From Trissonchulus latispiculum (taxonomy: Eukaryota; Nematoda; Enoplea; Enoplida; Ironidae): a DNA stretch of 64,000 nucleotides. The stretch is from contig JASAND010010586.1 in NCBI GenBank assembly GCA_030248195.1, positions 1 through 64,000 of the forward strand, given 5' to 3'. The position numbers were made by a program, and so were the translations under genes. Of the stretch, positions 1-11,900 are shown in pieces. The notes below the pieces were generated by a model. The model worked only from the letters and a program-made list of their open reading frames with translations. It did no database searches and had not been told where the DNA came from. Every line of letters starts with the position of its first letter. The first letter of the stretch is position 1.

Positions 1-82
1 TCTAAGAGCGTACTTTCTACAGGTTTATTTCTGTGATTAAAATTGTTTGTCCAGAGATTTACTCAGTCTAATCTCTACAAAC

Positions 83-91
83 TGGCGACCG
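83..91 (+). promoter_or_regulatory. Candidate primer-binding site (TGGCGACCG)
   Basis: TGG three bases after the CTACA end of the LTR-like segment, followed by the gag-like ATG 16 bases later. Repeats at 2047 and 4010. The complementary tRNA is not identified. Confidence 0.35.
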
Positions 92-107
92 TTCTCGGGT
101 GAGTAGC

Positions 108-1026
108 ATGTCAGATTCTTCTAGTCCGGTTACCCGGGCCCTTAAAAGAATTCGTGATGAAACTGTTAAATTATTTAGTGAATTACCAGTAAATCAGGCA
201 CCAGAGCATGCTGATAGTTTCTTGAACAGAAATTCCTTGCAATTTTTGCCGGGGGGTCGTAGGTTGGGGGGAAATAGACCCCCCCAAAGTTTTCAGAAGC
301 CCACTCCCCCCCAAGTTCTGGATGTCCCCCACCCCCACCCCCCAAGTGGTTTTTCCCCCCTCAGGCTCTAACCAGTGCGGTGGAGCTTCAGCTTAGCCAA
401 GCCGGGGGTGAGCTCCCCCCCCCAAAATCCCCCCACCCCCAAAGTCAAATTTTGGAACCTCCCCCAAATCAGCAGCTGGAACCCCCCATCCCCCAATTTT
501 TCGGGGGGCGGTCAGACCACCAACGCCACCTGTGGGGCGGCGGGGTCCTGTTATGCAGCCGCCACAATCACATTCTGAAATTAGGGGGGTGGGTTCAAAT
601 TTTTCGGGGGCACTGCAAAATACCTGGGGGGCCCCAGTGGGCCCAGATAGCTCGGGTGTTTTGTGTTCATCCCGTCAAAATCTGACCTCCCCCCACTCTG
701 GCCCCGGAAAATTCTGAAATTTCGGGGGAAACCGCTGTTCGTGTGTTGGGGGGACCAATTTCGGGGTCCTCCCAGGCCGTTTCCAAATTCGCTTTGCAAA
801 CTCTGGGGGCGGTGGCCGCGTTGGGGGCGATGAATTCGGCACCTCGGGAGGGTGATTCTTTGTCAGTTCAGCCGTCAGAAAACTCAAATTTTCGACATAG
901 TTTTGATAACTTTATTTCGCCTGGTTTTGATGTTGCTCGCAGTACGGCATTGATCTGGGAAGCCATGTCGGGGGGTGGCCCACCTGTTTCTTATCTTATT
1001 TTTTATCTATACGCCCCACTCCAGTA
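108..1026 (+). pseudogene. Gag-like ORF, copy 1 (frame-broken)
   Basis: ATG at 108 opens a protein starting MSDSSSPVTRALKRIRDE, followed by a Pro/Gly-rich region coded by runs of 5-9 C or G. An extra C run base shifts the frame after about 60 residues, and the acidic 3' part (ending near VSYLIFYLYAP) reads in a different frame. No zinc knuckle, protease or RT follows. Gag is a guess from position after a primer-binding-like site. Confidence 0.45.
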
Positions 1027-1496
1027 GGAGGATCTACCGTTTATCTTTTTATTAAATACACAACTACTGTTTTATGAAATACATTACAATTTATTCATAA
1101 TGTATGTCAAAACAAAAGCGATTACTGCGATAATTTCCAAATTAATTTTCTCATAAATACTTCAACCAAAGTTGTTCAAATTTTGCATGTACATATTTTG
1201 CATTTGAGAGATACACAGGGGCAATTTTTCGTTATTGTTTAAATGGCATATTTTGTTAAAAATTAATCTAGGTACGCAATATCAATAAAAAGCGTATTGA
1301 TCATCGATTTTTTGAATGATTTATTTCCAGATGCTTGCAGATGTGGATTATTTCAGTCAGTCTGAGAGTTATTTTCATCTGAAATTATAAAATGTACTGC
1401 TAACTTCACGATAAATTGGTATTTTTGTCATTTTTACTTGAAATTATAAAATGTACGGCTAAATTCACGAATGGTCAAACTAAATTATTACTTCTG

Positions 1497-2043
1497 TGTA
1501 CGGTCCAAGGCCGGACTAGCTAATTCTCACAATCATTCAAAATCGAGCGCGCACTTCAGTTGGCTTTTGTATTTTGACAAAGGTGGGCGGCTCTTTTCAA
1601 ATTTGTTCACGCCCCATTAAGTTCAGGATTTCGGGCGCCCACTCTCTCTCCCTTTGTCTAGTTGGGTGAATCTGTTTTGTCAGGTTTGTTAAGTTTTGTC
1701 TGTTATATTTAAAATTCGTTCTGGTGCCTTTGTCTCTGATTTGAAATTTAGGATTTGAATGGTTATTTCCTGTACTGTTTCGGTGTAATTTCGAAATCAG
1801 AGTAAACTCGTATTTTTGTTAAAGTAACATAGCATTTTTAGTTAGCTCGTTTCTTTCTTGCTGTAGGCTAGGGTAATCTGACGTTAGGTGTCTTGGCATG
1901 CGCACACTCAGAGAACCTTTGCAATCTTCTACATTTCCAAAAATTCGCTTGTAGGGAGTCACGCTCTAAGAGCGTACTTTCTACAGGTTTATTTCTGTGA
2001 TTAAAATTGTTTGTCCAGAGATTTACTCAGTCTAATCTCTACA
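1497..2043 (+). mobile_element. LTR-like segment of tandem unit (copy 1/2 junction)
   Basis: Ends CTAATCTCTACA just before AACTGGCGACC, as an LTR ends CA before a primer-binding site starting TGG. The 5' edge is not certain; a TGTGTACGGTCC start is one choice, and a 60 bp duplicated motif (GAAATTATAAAATGTAC) sits just upstream. An identical segment lies at about 3460-4006, and the tail of a third copy occupies 1-79. Confidence 0.45.
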
Positions 2044-2071
2044 AACTGGCGACCGTTCTCGGGTGAGTAGC

Positions 2072-3018
2072 ATGTCAGATTCTTCTAGTCCGGTTACCCG
2101 GGCCCTTAAAAGAATTCGTGATGAAACTGTTAAATTATTTAGTGAATTACCAGTAAATCAGGCACCAGAGCATGCTGATAGTTTCTTGAACAGAAATTCC
2201 TTGCAATTTTTGCCGGGGGGTCGTAGGTTGGGGGGAAATAGACCCCCCAAAGTTTTCAGAAGCCCACTCCCCCCCCCAAGTTCTGGATGTCCCCCACCCC
2301 CACCCCCCAAGTGGTTTTTCCCCCCTCAGGCTCTAACCAGTGCGGTGGAGCTTCAGCTTAGCCAAGCCGGGGGTGAGCTCCCCCCCCCAAAATCCCCCCA
2401 CCCCCAAAGTCAAATTTTGGAACCTCCCCCAAATCAGCAGCTGGAACCCCCCATCCCCCAATTTTTCGGGGGGCGGTCAGACCACCAACGCCACCTGTGG
2501 GGCGGTGGGGTCCTGTTATGCAGCCGCCACAATCACATTCTGAAATTAGGGGGGTGGGTTCAAACTTTTCGGGGGCACTGCAAAATACCTGGGGGGCCCC
2601 AGTGGGCCCAGATAGCTCGGGTGTTTTGTGTTCATCCCGTCAAAATCTGACCTCCCCCACTCTGGCCCCGGAAAATTCTGAAATTTCGGGGGAAACCGCT
2701 GTTCGTGTGTTGGGGGGACCAATTTCGGGGTCCTCCCAGGCCGTTTCCAAATTCGCTTTGCAAACTCTGGGGGCGGTGGCCGCGTTGGGGGCGATGAATT
2801 CGGCACCTCGGGAGGGTGATTCTTTGTCAGTTCAGCCGTCAGAAAACTCAAATTTTCGACATAGTTTTGATAACTTTATTTCGCCTGGTTTTGATGTTGC
2901 TCGCAGTACGGCATTGATCTGGGAAGCCATGTCGGGGGGTGGCCCACCTGTTTCTTATCTTATTTTTATCTATACGCCCCACTCCAGTAGGAGGATCTAC
3001 CGTTTATCTTTTTATTAA
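2072..3018 (+). pseudogene. Gag-like ORF, copy 2 (longest 5' reading frame)
   Basis: Same protein as copy 1, but here the C runs keep the first frame open for about 190 codons to a TGA at 2650. The 3' part (MQPPQSHSEIRGVGS onward, 2497-3018) is open in another frame and overlaps the first. The whole region therefore looks like one former ORF split by a run-length change. I do not join the frames. Confidence 0.5.
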
Positions 3019-4034
3019 ATACACAACTACTGTTTTATGAAATACATTACAATTTATTCATAATGTATGTCAAAACAAAAGCGATTACTGCGATAATTTC
3101 CAAATTAATTTTCTCATAAATACTTCAACCAAAGTTGTTCAAATTTTGCATGTACATATTTTGCATTTGAGAGATACACAGGGGCAATTTTTCGTTATTG
3201 TTTAAATGGCATATTTTGTTAAAAATTAATCTAGGTACGCAATATCAATAAAAAGCGTATTGATCATCGATTTTTTGAATGATTTATTTCCAGATGCTTG
3301 CAGATGTGGATTATTTCAGTCAGTCTGAGAGTTATTTTCATCTGAAATTATAAAATGTACTGCTAACTTCACGATAAATTGGTATTTTTGTCATTTTTAC
3401 TTGAAATTATAAAATGTACGGCTAAATTCACGAATGGTCAAACTAAATTATTACTTCTGTGTACGGTCCAAGGCCGGACTAGCTAATTCTCACAATCATT
3501 CAAAATCGAGCGCGCACTTCAGTTGGCTTTTGTATTTTGACAAAGGTGGGCGGCTCTTTTCAAATTTGTTCACGCCCCATTAAGTTCAGGATTTCGGGCG
3601 CCCACTCTCTCTCCCTTTGTCTAGTTGGGTGAATCTGTTTTGTCAGGTTTGTTAAGTTTTGTCTGTTATATTTAAAATTCGTTCTGGTGCCTTTGTCTCT
3701 GATTTGAAATTTAGGATTTGAATGGTTATTTCCTGTACTGTTTCGGTGTAATTTCGAAATCAGAGTAAACTCGTATTTTTGTTAAAGTAACATAGCATTT
3801 TTAGTTAGCTCGTTTCTTTCTTGCTGTAGGCTAGGGTAATCTGACGTTAGGTGTCTTGGCATGCGCACACTCAGAGAACCTTTGCAATCTTCTACATTTC
3901 CAAAAATTCGCTTGTAGGGAGTCACGCTCTAAGAGCGTACTTTCTACAGGTTTATTTCTGTGATTAAAATTGTTTGTCCAGAGATTTACTCAGTCTAATC
4001 TCTACAAACTGGCGACCGTTCTCGGGTGAGTAGC

Positions 4035-4956
4035 ATGTCAGATTCTTCTAGTCCGGTTACCCGGGCCCTTAAAAGAATTCGTGATGAAACTGTTAAATTA
4101 TTTAGTGAATTACCAATAAATCAGGCACCAGAGCATGCTGATAGTTTCTTGAACAGAAATTCCTTGCAATTTTTGCCGGGGGGTCGTAGGTTGGGGGGAA
4201 ATAGACCCCCCAAAGTTTTCAGAAGCCCACTCCCCCCCCAAGTTCTGGATGTCCCCCACCCCCACCCCCCAAGTGGTTTTTCCCCCCTCAGGCTCTAACC
4301 AGTGCGGTGGAGCTTCAGCTTAGCCAAGCCGGGGGTGAGCTCCCCCCCCCCCAAAATCCCCCCACCCCCAAAGTCAAATTTTGGAACCTCCCCCAAATCA
4401 GCAGCTGGAACCCCCCATCCCCCAATTTTTCGGGGGGCGGTCAGACCACCAACGCCACCTGTGGGGCGGTGGGGTCCTGTTATGCAGCCGCCACAATCAC
4501 ATTCTGAAATTAGGGGGGTGGGTTCAAACTTTTCGGGGGCACTGCAAAATACCTGGGGGGCCCCAGTGGGCCCAGATAGCTCGGGTGTTTTGTGTTCATC
4601 CCGTCAAAATCTGACCTCCCCCCACTCTGGCCCCGGAAAATTCTGAAATTTCGGGGGAAACCGCTGTTCGTGTGTTGGGGGGACCAATTTCGGGGTCCTC
4701 CCAGGCCGTTTCCAAATTCGCTTTGCAAACTCTGGGGGCGGTGGCCGCGTTGGGGGCGATGAATTCGGCACCTCGGGAGGGTGATTCTTTGTCAGTTCAG
4801 CCGTCAGAAAACTCAAATTTTCGACATAGTTTTGATAACTTTATTTCGCCTGGTTTTGATGTTGCTCGCAGTACGGCATTGATCTGGGAAGCCATGTCGG
4901 GGGGTGGCCCACCTGTTTCTTATCTTATTTTTTATCTATACGCCCCACTCCAGTAG
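4035..4956 (+). pseudogene. Gag-like ORF, copy 3 (frame-broken)
   Basis: Third copy, with one coding change near the start (PVNQAP to PINQAP) and its own set of C-run lengths, breaking the frame after 90 codons. The 3' acidic part is open at 4672-4956 in another frame. Confidence 0.45.
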
Positions 4957-5563
4957 GAGGATCTACCGTTTATCTTTTTATTAAATACACAACTACTGTT
5001 TTATGAAATACATTACAATTTATTCATAATGTATGTCAAAACAAAAGCGATTACTGCGATAATTTCCAAATTAATTTTCTCATAAATACTTCAACCAAAG
5101 TTGTTCAAATTTTGCATGTACATATTTTGCATTTGAGAGATACACAGGGGCAATTTTTCGTTATTGTTTAAATGGCATATTTTGTTAAAAATTAATCTAG
5201 GTACGCAATATCAATAAAAAGCGTATTGATCATCGATTTTTTGAATGATTTATTTCCAGATGCTTGCAGATGTGGATTGGTGGGGAACATTAAGCGAATA
5301 GTAGTCGAGTTTGGGATCAAATTAAAAGTTTCGTTCAGGAGAACACTAATGGATTATCGCTCAAAAATGCTGTCTGCGAAAGTTATCTCTTTTTAAAGTC
5401 CAAAAATGGGTAGTTTTAACACTTTTGGAGGGTTTAATCCTGTAAATTTTGCTAGAAGTCACGTGCAGAAGAGATATTCACACGGGTTTAACGCTCTTTC
5501 TATGCGCTTTCACGAAGTACATTCAAATGTGTCATATGAAGCTTAAATTAAATGTCGATTTTT

Positions 5564-5877
5564 TAAGCCAGGGTGGTAGCTATACAATCACGATGTCTCA
5601 GCTGCTGAAATTTTGTCAAACCATACTCCACCAACCAAAGTAAACACTCTTAGGATTTTTAAATTGAACAATCTGTCCAAAACATACATCTGTAATCCCG
5701 ATAAATGCAAGCGCTCCCTTATGCAAGCTAGCATTGTCGGGATTATAGAAGTTATACTTGGACCGATTGCTCGAGTTTGAAGGAATTCCAATTGAATTTA
5801 CTTTGGTTGGCGGGGCATGTTTTGAAAAAGTTTCGGCAACTGCGATCACGTGATTGGGTAGCTACCATTATGGCTTA
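5564..5877. mobile_element. Inverted-repeat MITE (TAAGCCA...TGGTAGCTA)
   Basis: About 310 bp with long imperfect arms: TAAGCCAGGGTGGTAGCTAT at the left and its near complement ending TGGCTTA at the right; inner arms share CAACCAAAGTAAA. No coding capacity. Lies in the 870 bp stretch between two copies of the AT-rich segment. Confidence 0.6.
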
Positions 5878-6155
5878 TTTTTTCTCATTCTCATTTATAG
5901 AATCTAATTTTTTATTGTAGCTCCGTATGCTACAATACAATACTGAAAGTGCATGAAAAGAACTTTACAACGATGTGCATATATCCCTTCTGTACTTCGT
6001 TTCTATCCAAAGTTACAGGCGGCTGAATATAGACAAATTTACGTTGACCACTACCATGGCGTATGACAAAATAAAAACTAATCGTTCGAAAATGAATTGT
6101 GCAGGATTTTTTACGACGCCTTTGTGTTGGATTTGTTTATGTTTAACTACACAAC

Positions 6156-6450
6156 TTTTTAAATACACAACAACAGTTTTATGAAATACATTACAACTTA
6201 TTCATAATGTATGTGCAAAACAAAAGCGATTTTGCGATATTTTCCAAATTAATTTTATAAATAGTTCAACCAAAGTTGTTCAAATTTTGCATGTACATAT
6301 TTTGCATTTGAGAGATACACAGGGGCAATTTTTAGTTATTGTTTAAATGGCATATTTTGTTAAAAATTAATCTAGGTACGCAATATCAATAAAAAGCGTA
6401 TTGATCATAGATTTGTTTGAATGATTAATTTCCAGATGCTCGCAGAGATG
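6156..6450 (+). repeat. Extra copy of the ~300 bp AT-rich 3' segment of the tandem unit
   Basis: Matches 1047-1345, 3011-3308 and 4974-5277 (shared AAATACACAAC, GTTCAAATTTTGCATGTACA, CAATATCAATAAAAAGCGTA) with scattered differences. It is older or less conserved than the array copies. It contains AATAAA, so it may be a 3' end or a separate short element used by the array. Confidence 0.75.
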
Positions 6451-8827
6451 CTGATTGTAAGATTTTAAGCTAAAGTTGTAAACTTAGCATTTCTCATTAC
6501 ATATTTAAGATAACAAATAAATAACAAATAAGTTAGCTTTCGGGACAGCCTAAGGAAATGCATATACAGATAATATTTTCAGTTTTTATTTCGCCGAAGG
6601 CGAAATATTTGTAATGGGTGCACCCACTTTTGAACTGAAATTCTTCCTTTACTAAAAGCAGTGCCTATGCTTAGCACGTAAACCTAGCTGCTCCCTTTTT
6701 TTAGATAGAGGGGGACCTTGGTCAAACAATGTTATAAAGTTAAAGATTTGGAAAAGAGGGTTGTAGAATCAGTGGGTTCTTATCCGGGATGAAATTTTTA
6801 ATTTTTTCTAATCCATTGGACTTTCACAGGGGGTCCCAACAAACATTTCTTCATCTTCAACAAAGTTATTACGTTGCCCCCCTTGACTGCAATACAAAAT
6901 GAAAGAATGTTTGCCATACGCAGATTATGCAAATGAGGCAGCCTTAAACTTATTGCATCACTTCTTAAATGTCCGCTTCGTGATTAAGTGTCGCCTTTAA
7001 GCATATGTTGTTATTTGATTGCAACAAATGCTAGATAAGATAACAACGAACAGCCAAATAGATCCCGGTTACTTAGGCCTAATCAACGTCATCAACAGAA
7101 CAGTTTAATTAATGCTTTAATCCTGAGAATGACCAAATCGGTTTCTGTGGAATCTGAAACTAAGCATTTCAGCTTCTGTTCGTGATGCTCATGTAATGAT
7201 TTGAAGTAAAGTTTGTATCTCTCCTAGTTTGTGACTATAGCAAAAGTTTTATGTCCAAAAACCACATAGAAACATTCCTATGTTCCTTTGTTCCTATTCC
7301 TTTTCGTCAGACTTTCATAATAGCAATTATGTCAATTTTCTGGTAATCTGTACTGTGAGTCAGACAGAAGTTGTAATATCACTAATTGTAATTCGGTTCC
7401 CAAAAACTCTTATGCTGCAGTTTTGTTGAGACGAACTCATCTGGGACGAAATATTACCCCTTTTAGGGGTTACTTGTTAGAATTATGCCTTATGAACTGT
7501 AGTGGAATAGAATACCCGTACAGTATAGAAACATTGAATTTATATTTTAAATCATAGAATCAAAAAGATGAATCGTTAGCTAAAAGTTAAAATAGTTCAA
7601 CTTACAAATTAATTTCAGCTCAAACATTGATTGATTAACATTACTGAATTAATAGTTCAAGCAATGAAAGTAAATTCGAAAATAACTTTAAAAATGAAGC
7701 TTTCATTCCTGGTTTTACAAAAAAATGATTGCAATCCCAGTAATCTCTGATCAATTTCAAATCAATTTTATTTATTGCGAAATTTGTGAATTGTGACAGC
7801 TATTTCGGTGTTTATAGTGCTACCATAACAGTCGAAAATCTAGGTCCATGGTCCATTACTTTCAAATGGGAAAGCAAAAGTTTAAAGAAGCAGCGTTGTT
7901 TTAACCAACTTATGTTTCGATTAAGCTACATTTTACTATTTCGAAACTATAAGCCAAAGCTAAGACCTTTGTTGCAATTATTATTCTTAATGACAAGGTA
8001 TATTGTGTATAACAAAATATTGGTATACACAATCTCTGGGCGGGGGAAAGATTTGCACCGGTGCAAATCTTTCTGGGGAAGATTTGCACGGGGGAGGGTA
8101 AGATTTGCACCGTGACAACGGAATGCAGTTCAGAAGGTGGATTCTATAGGGTTGACATTATTATAATTAAAAATTACAGAATTACGTATTACAGTAGGAG
8201 ATAGCTAGAAAGGTTTGATAAAAGGGGATGATATATTTTTATTTTATAATTTGACGCCATTGATTCTTTTCTGTCAAAAATGTTTCTGTACTGCTTAGCA
8301 CAACTTGGAGCTAGCCATGGTTTCACCACCACGGTCGTATTAACAGTTCTCACTGACCGCAGTTGACAGAATTGGTTAGCTATAAGCTCAAGATTTCATT
8401 AAAACTACACTCTTAGTGTTGACCTGGACTGCCCAGTTTCTCTAAAAGGAGAACTGTGGCTCGCAATATATAATCTTTTGTGCAAGCAGTCTAATTCTCC
8501 TTCCGTACATAGCTCTACAGTACTGTCTATAATCTAAGCACTGAACCTGTAGTTGTCCTAAACAAAGAAGTGTCTTTAACTGTATCGTCAAGTAAGTTTT
8601 CTAGAAATAACGGTTCCTAAGGTCAAAGTTATTAGTAAGCCAACATTGACCACATCATCGAATACAAGATTGCACAGCCTCGTGATTACAGTGTTTCATG
8701 GCAGAATAAACAGGAGAACTTGTCATCATTATCAATTTTCATAATCATCATCATCATAATCAGCATCATGGTCACCATTATCATCATCATCGTCGTCCTA
8801 ACATCACTACTATCCCTGCACTGACAT
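6451..8827. other. Stretch with no recognised gene
   Basis: AT-rich sequence downstream of the channel stop codon. It includes a TTTCGCCGAAGGCGAAA hairpin near 6590 and the palindrome at 8046. The channel 3' UTR should fall in its right end; an AATAAA on the minus strand near 8240 is one possible poly(A) signal. Nothing else stands out. Confidence 0.5.
8046..8073. repeat. Perfect 28 bp palindrome with a repeated half
   Basis: GAAAGATTTGCACC followed directly by its exact complement. The half site AAGATTTGCAC is repeated twice more just downstream (about 8079 and 8101) among G runs. Confidence 0.7.
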
Positions 8828-8974
8828 TTAAGTTCTTGAAGATTTCTGCTCCATTATTGATGAAATTATTTTGGATAGTGAATGAAGTACAAATAATATT
8901 TCTACCATAGAAATGCACGACATTCCCAGACATATCCCTAGACTTGAGCCAATATCACTCAATAATTCAGCAAC
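8828..8974 (-). CDS. Channel exon 19: TM2, filter and C terminus
   Basis: Residues 832-879 plus TAA stop. Acceptor GGTTATAG. Encodes LLSDIGSSLGICLGMSC then ISMVEILF, the TM2 signature of the family (LLS.IGG..GLFLG.S.L...E). G848-M849-S850 sit at the selectivity filter. The usual second Gly of IGG is Ser here. The cytosolic tail is about 20 residues, much shorter than in most ENaC subunits. Confidence 0.92.
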   Translation of the reverse strand, partial: VAELLSDIGSSLGICLGMSCISMVEILFVLHSLSKIISSIMEQKSSRT

Positions 8975-11900
8975 CTATAACCGATACAGCATGGCAACGT
9001 ACTGTACTTTAGCTCAGTTGACTACAACTAGCATAATAATCAAGACATTCGACAAAATGTAAAATGTAGAACCATTAATATGTAGACAAATTGTAGTCCT
9101 GCCACACTGTAGAGTGCTTACACAATGTTTGTAATTAATTATTATTTTGTCTATTATTTAGTATACTCGTTAAAATTATGATTATGTATTATTATTGTTA
9201 TTACTTAGTATTACTTATTACTTTTTATTTTGTTGTTATCCAGACTACATTTATTCGACAGCTTTAAGGTGGTAACAATATTCGATATAGGTTCCATACA
9301 GGCGGTTCAAGACAATTTAAAATTACGTAGAAATAAGCGAAATTAATGATTGGTGGAAAAGTGACGAAACGTGTCTTGGCCTTTATATTTGCGAAAGCAA
9401 AACATTGCACTTTCCTAGTCTTCTAATTATTCAATCAACATTATTTTCTATCCATCAAGCAGAGAATGTAAATTTTAGGGTAAACTATCTTAATTGTAGT
9501 ATAGTGACATATCCCGTAGCAAAATATTGTACTTCTATATTTAGATTAAGACAGCCTTTACCGTAACGTGATGGAATTTGTACAATACAGTAAGTACAAA
9601 TAAAAACTTTAAAATATGCTCACATGCTCGCGTTAGTAGCATTAGTAGTCAGCTAAATGTCACAAACAAAGCGAAAATGCTGGGTTTTCAATTAAACGCT
9701 TCAAAGATGGCAATACCTTACCGAGGTTTTTGGCACTTCCTGCATTGTCCACATCAGGGACACAGGATAGTACACATCAAGCGTCAGAAATCTCCTAAAA
9801 GAGTACATTACTCATTCGCTCATTATTATATTTCAGTAATCATTGTTTTTCGTATTCTTATACATAGAAGCATGCAGCATCAGCAGCAGATCTTTAGCTT
9901 TAACTTCGCGAACAAGCTTTGCAACTTACTTTGTTTTATTTGTGCAACTGATCCCATCATCAGTACAATATGGTATCTAAACAGTAAATACATACTTCAC
10001 ATCAATGTACATTGGCTATCTATATTTATCATGCTTGACTTGCCAACCTAGCTTACCTGCCTCGTATTAAAATAAGTTTTCGGAAAGTTTTCGGAATTAC
10101 CTCAAGCAATTGTAATTTGGGTTTCAGAAAAAAAGGTGAGGCCCTGGATCAAGTAGCATTCCACACAAGCACATTAACTGAAAAAGTTTATGTTAGACTC
10201 GACAGATGGGTGTACTAAGGATATGTTTCACGTGCCTGTTTTTATTTTTAAAGACTGTTCTTGAGTCAATGAATGCTTACCACTGCCTTTTCTTCTGGCC
10301 AGGAAACCACGCTTGATGGTGAAACATAATCTTCGTCACTTAAACAATACACAATACTAATATACACATGTTTTTGCTCAATCAAATCTAAACGCTAAAT
10401 AACTTTGGATAATAAATAATAAATAAATAAAAGATTTTTGAAATTTTTCCACTGGTTGAGCAGTTTCATCAAATGTTTAGGTAACTGAAAGTCGCCAAAA
10501 GTTCACATTTGGTAGACATGACGTAATAGACTCAATTTCTTGATCTAATGCAAAATATAGTGTAGTGGAAATACAGAGTAATAGCACCCACGAAGGCAAC
10601 AAAATTTGACAAAAGTTACTGAGCAAAAGCAAAACCGAAATTGAGTTTGAAATTTGAGCATACTACTAAACAGTTGAAGTGGTTTTCGTTGAAATGTTAA
10701 CGACTGGTATACTCATACACCTATCCTACAATTGCAGTGGCACTTTAAGGGGGGGGGCGACTAAAATGGGGGTGCCCAAATTTGTCCGATTGGCCTACCT
10801 TTTGGCGAAGATTTAGAGCATGGGTGGGGTTAAAAAATACCGGGTACTCAGATCTTAGCTGCCTTCCAGGCATGTCCAGCCGTCGCGTTTATGTGCTCGA
10901 CCCTCACTTTTTCACAACTACCAACATAATTAGGAACTGTCTCATATTTCAAGACAAAATAAATAGTATTTTTCAGCTAAAATGCGTTTGCGAAATCGTA
11001 TATACGTTTTATTTTTTGACTTAACTAAAAACTGAAACACGGCATAACGTTGCTTTCTTTTCATGTTTTTTCATACTGCTGTACAACAGCTTCAAGTTTT
11101 TAGTCTAGTTTTTGCTGTAAACAAACAGTACAAAAGTCTGACTGGCAGACAAAATAAATGCATAAGAAAACGTATATCAGCTGCGAAATGAAACGTTTTA
11201 ATAAATCGTATTATTTGATTTTCAATTTGAGAAGTTCCTTAATTAAAAATCTCTGCTGGCTGCAAAACCCCAGCTGCAATGTTGTCATTCGCCAGTATGA
11301 TTTGGCACATGTGCCCCTATCTGCAGAAAAAATACTAGACGTCTGTATCTTATCTGCATCTAAGGGAATTACTCTTTAAAGTTGAAGTTTTGGCAAAAAT
11401 TTAAAACTTTTTGGCTAACGAAAGAAAAATTTTATTACTGGTGCGAGCTATAAGGCTGTAATTTGGCATAAAAATAGGCCCTATAGGAGTACTCATTTGT
11501 GCCAAATGGCAAAAAATCCTGCCGAGTGAAAAATTTTTTCTGTCAACTTTAATCTTCAAAAATTGCCGAAACCGCCATTTTCAGTCTGTCGGATCCTGTG
11601 TATAGGCTTTCTGCAGCCATAGAAGTCCCAAACGTTCACCTAGCGAGCTGAAATTTTTTACGGGTGTGTTTTCGACCACGCTGACTTAAAATATCTCAAA
11701 AAATTTGATTTTTTCGATTTGTGGGGTACCGTTGCCCAAAAAAGGCGATTTTGTCAATTTTTGAAGATTAAAGTTGACTTAAAAATTTTTGAGGTGGCAG
11801 AATTTTTTGCCATTTGGCACAAATGAGTACTCCTAGAGGGCCTCTGTATATGCCAAATTACAGCCTTATAGCTCGCACCAGTAATAAAATTTTCCTTTCG

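Larger units (their letters stand above)
1..5278 (+). repeat. Tandem array of a ~1,964 bp retroelement-like unit (2 full copies, 1 truncated)
   Basis: Units begin at 1, 1965 and 3928 (TCTAAGAGCGTACTTTCTAC); copies 1 and 2 are 1,964 and 1,963 bp, and copy 3 stops matching at 5278 after 1,351 bp. Copies are nearly identical and differ mainly in the length of C and G runs. Each unit reads: promoter-like AT-rich stretch ending CTCTACA, TGGCGACC (a plausible primer-binding start), a gag-like ORF, and a ~300 bp AT-rich 3' segment. The layout LTR-internal-LTR-internal suggests amplification by LTR recombination. Low divergence implies recent duplication. Confidence 0.85.

Noticed and set aside
581..887. 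Pro-rich minus-strand ORFs in the tandem array
   Set aside because: Antisense shadows of the C/G-run gag-like ORF, present in each copy with the same broken frames.
8728..8800. TCATCATCAT run as a coding or regulatory repeat
   Set aside because: Simple trinucleotide microsatellite just downstream of the channel stop; no sign of function.
9578..10051. 157-codon ORF on the plus strand
   Set aside because: It runs antisense across channel exons 17 and 18, has no domain, and those exons explain the conservation-like signal.
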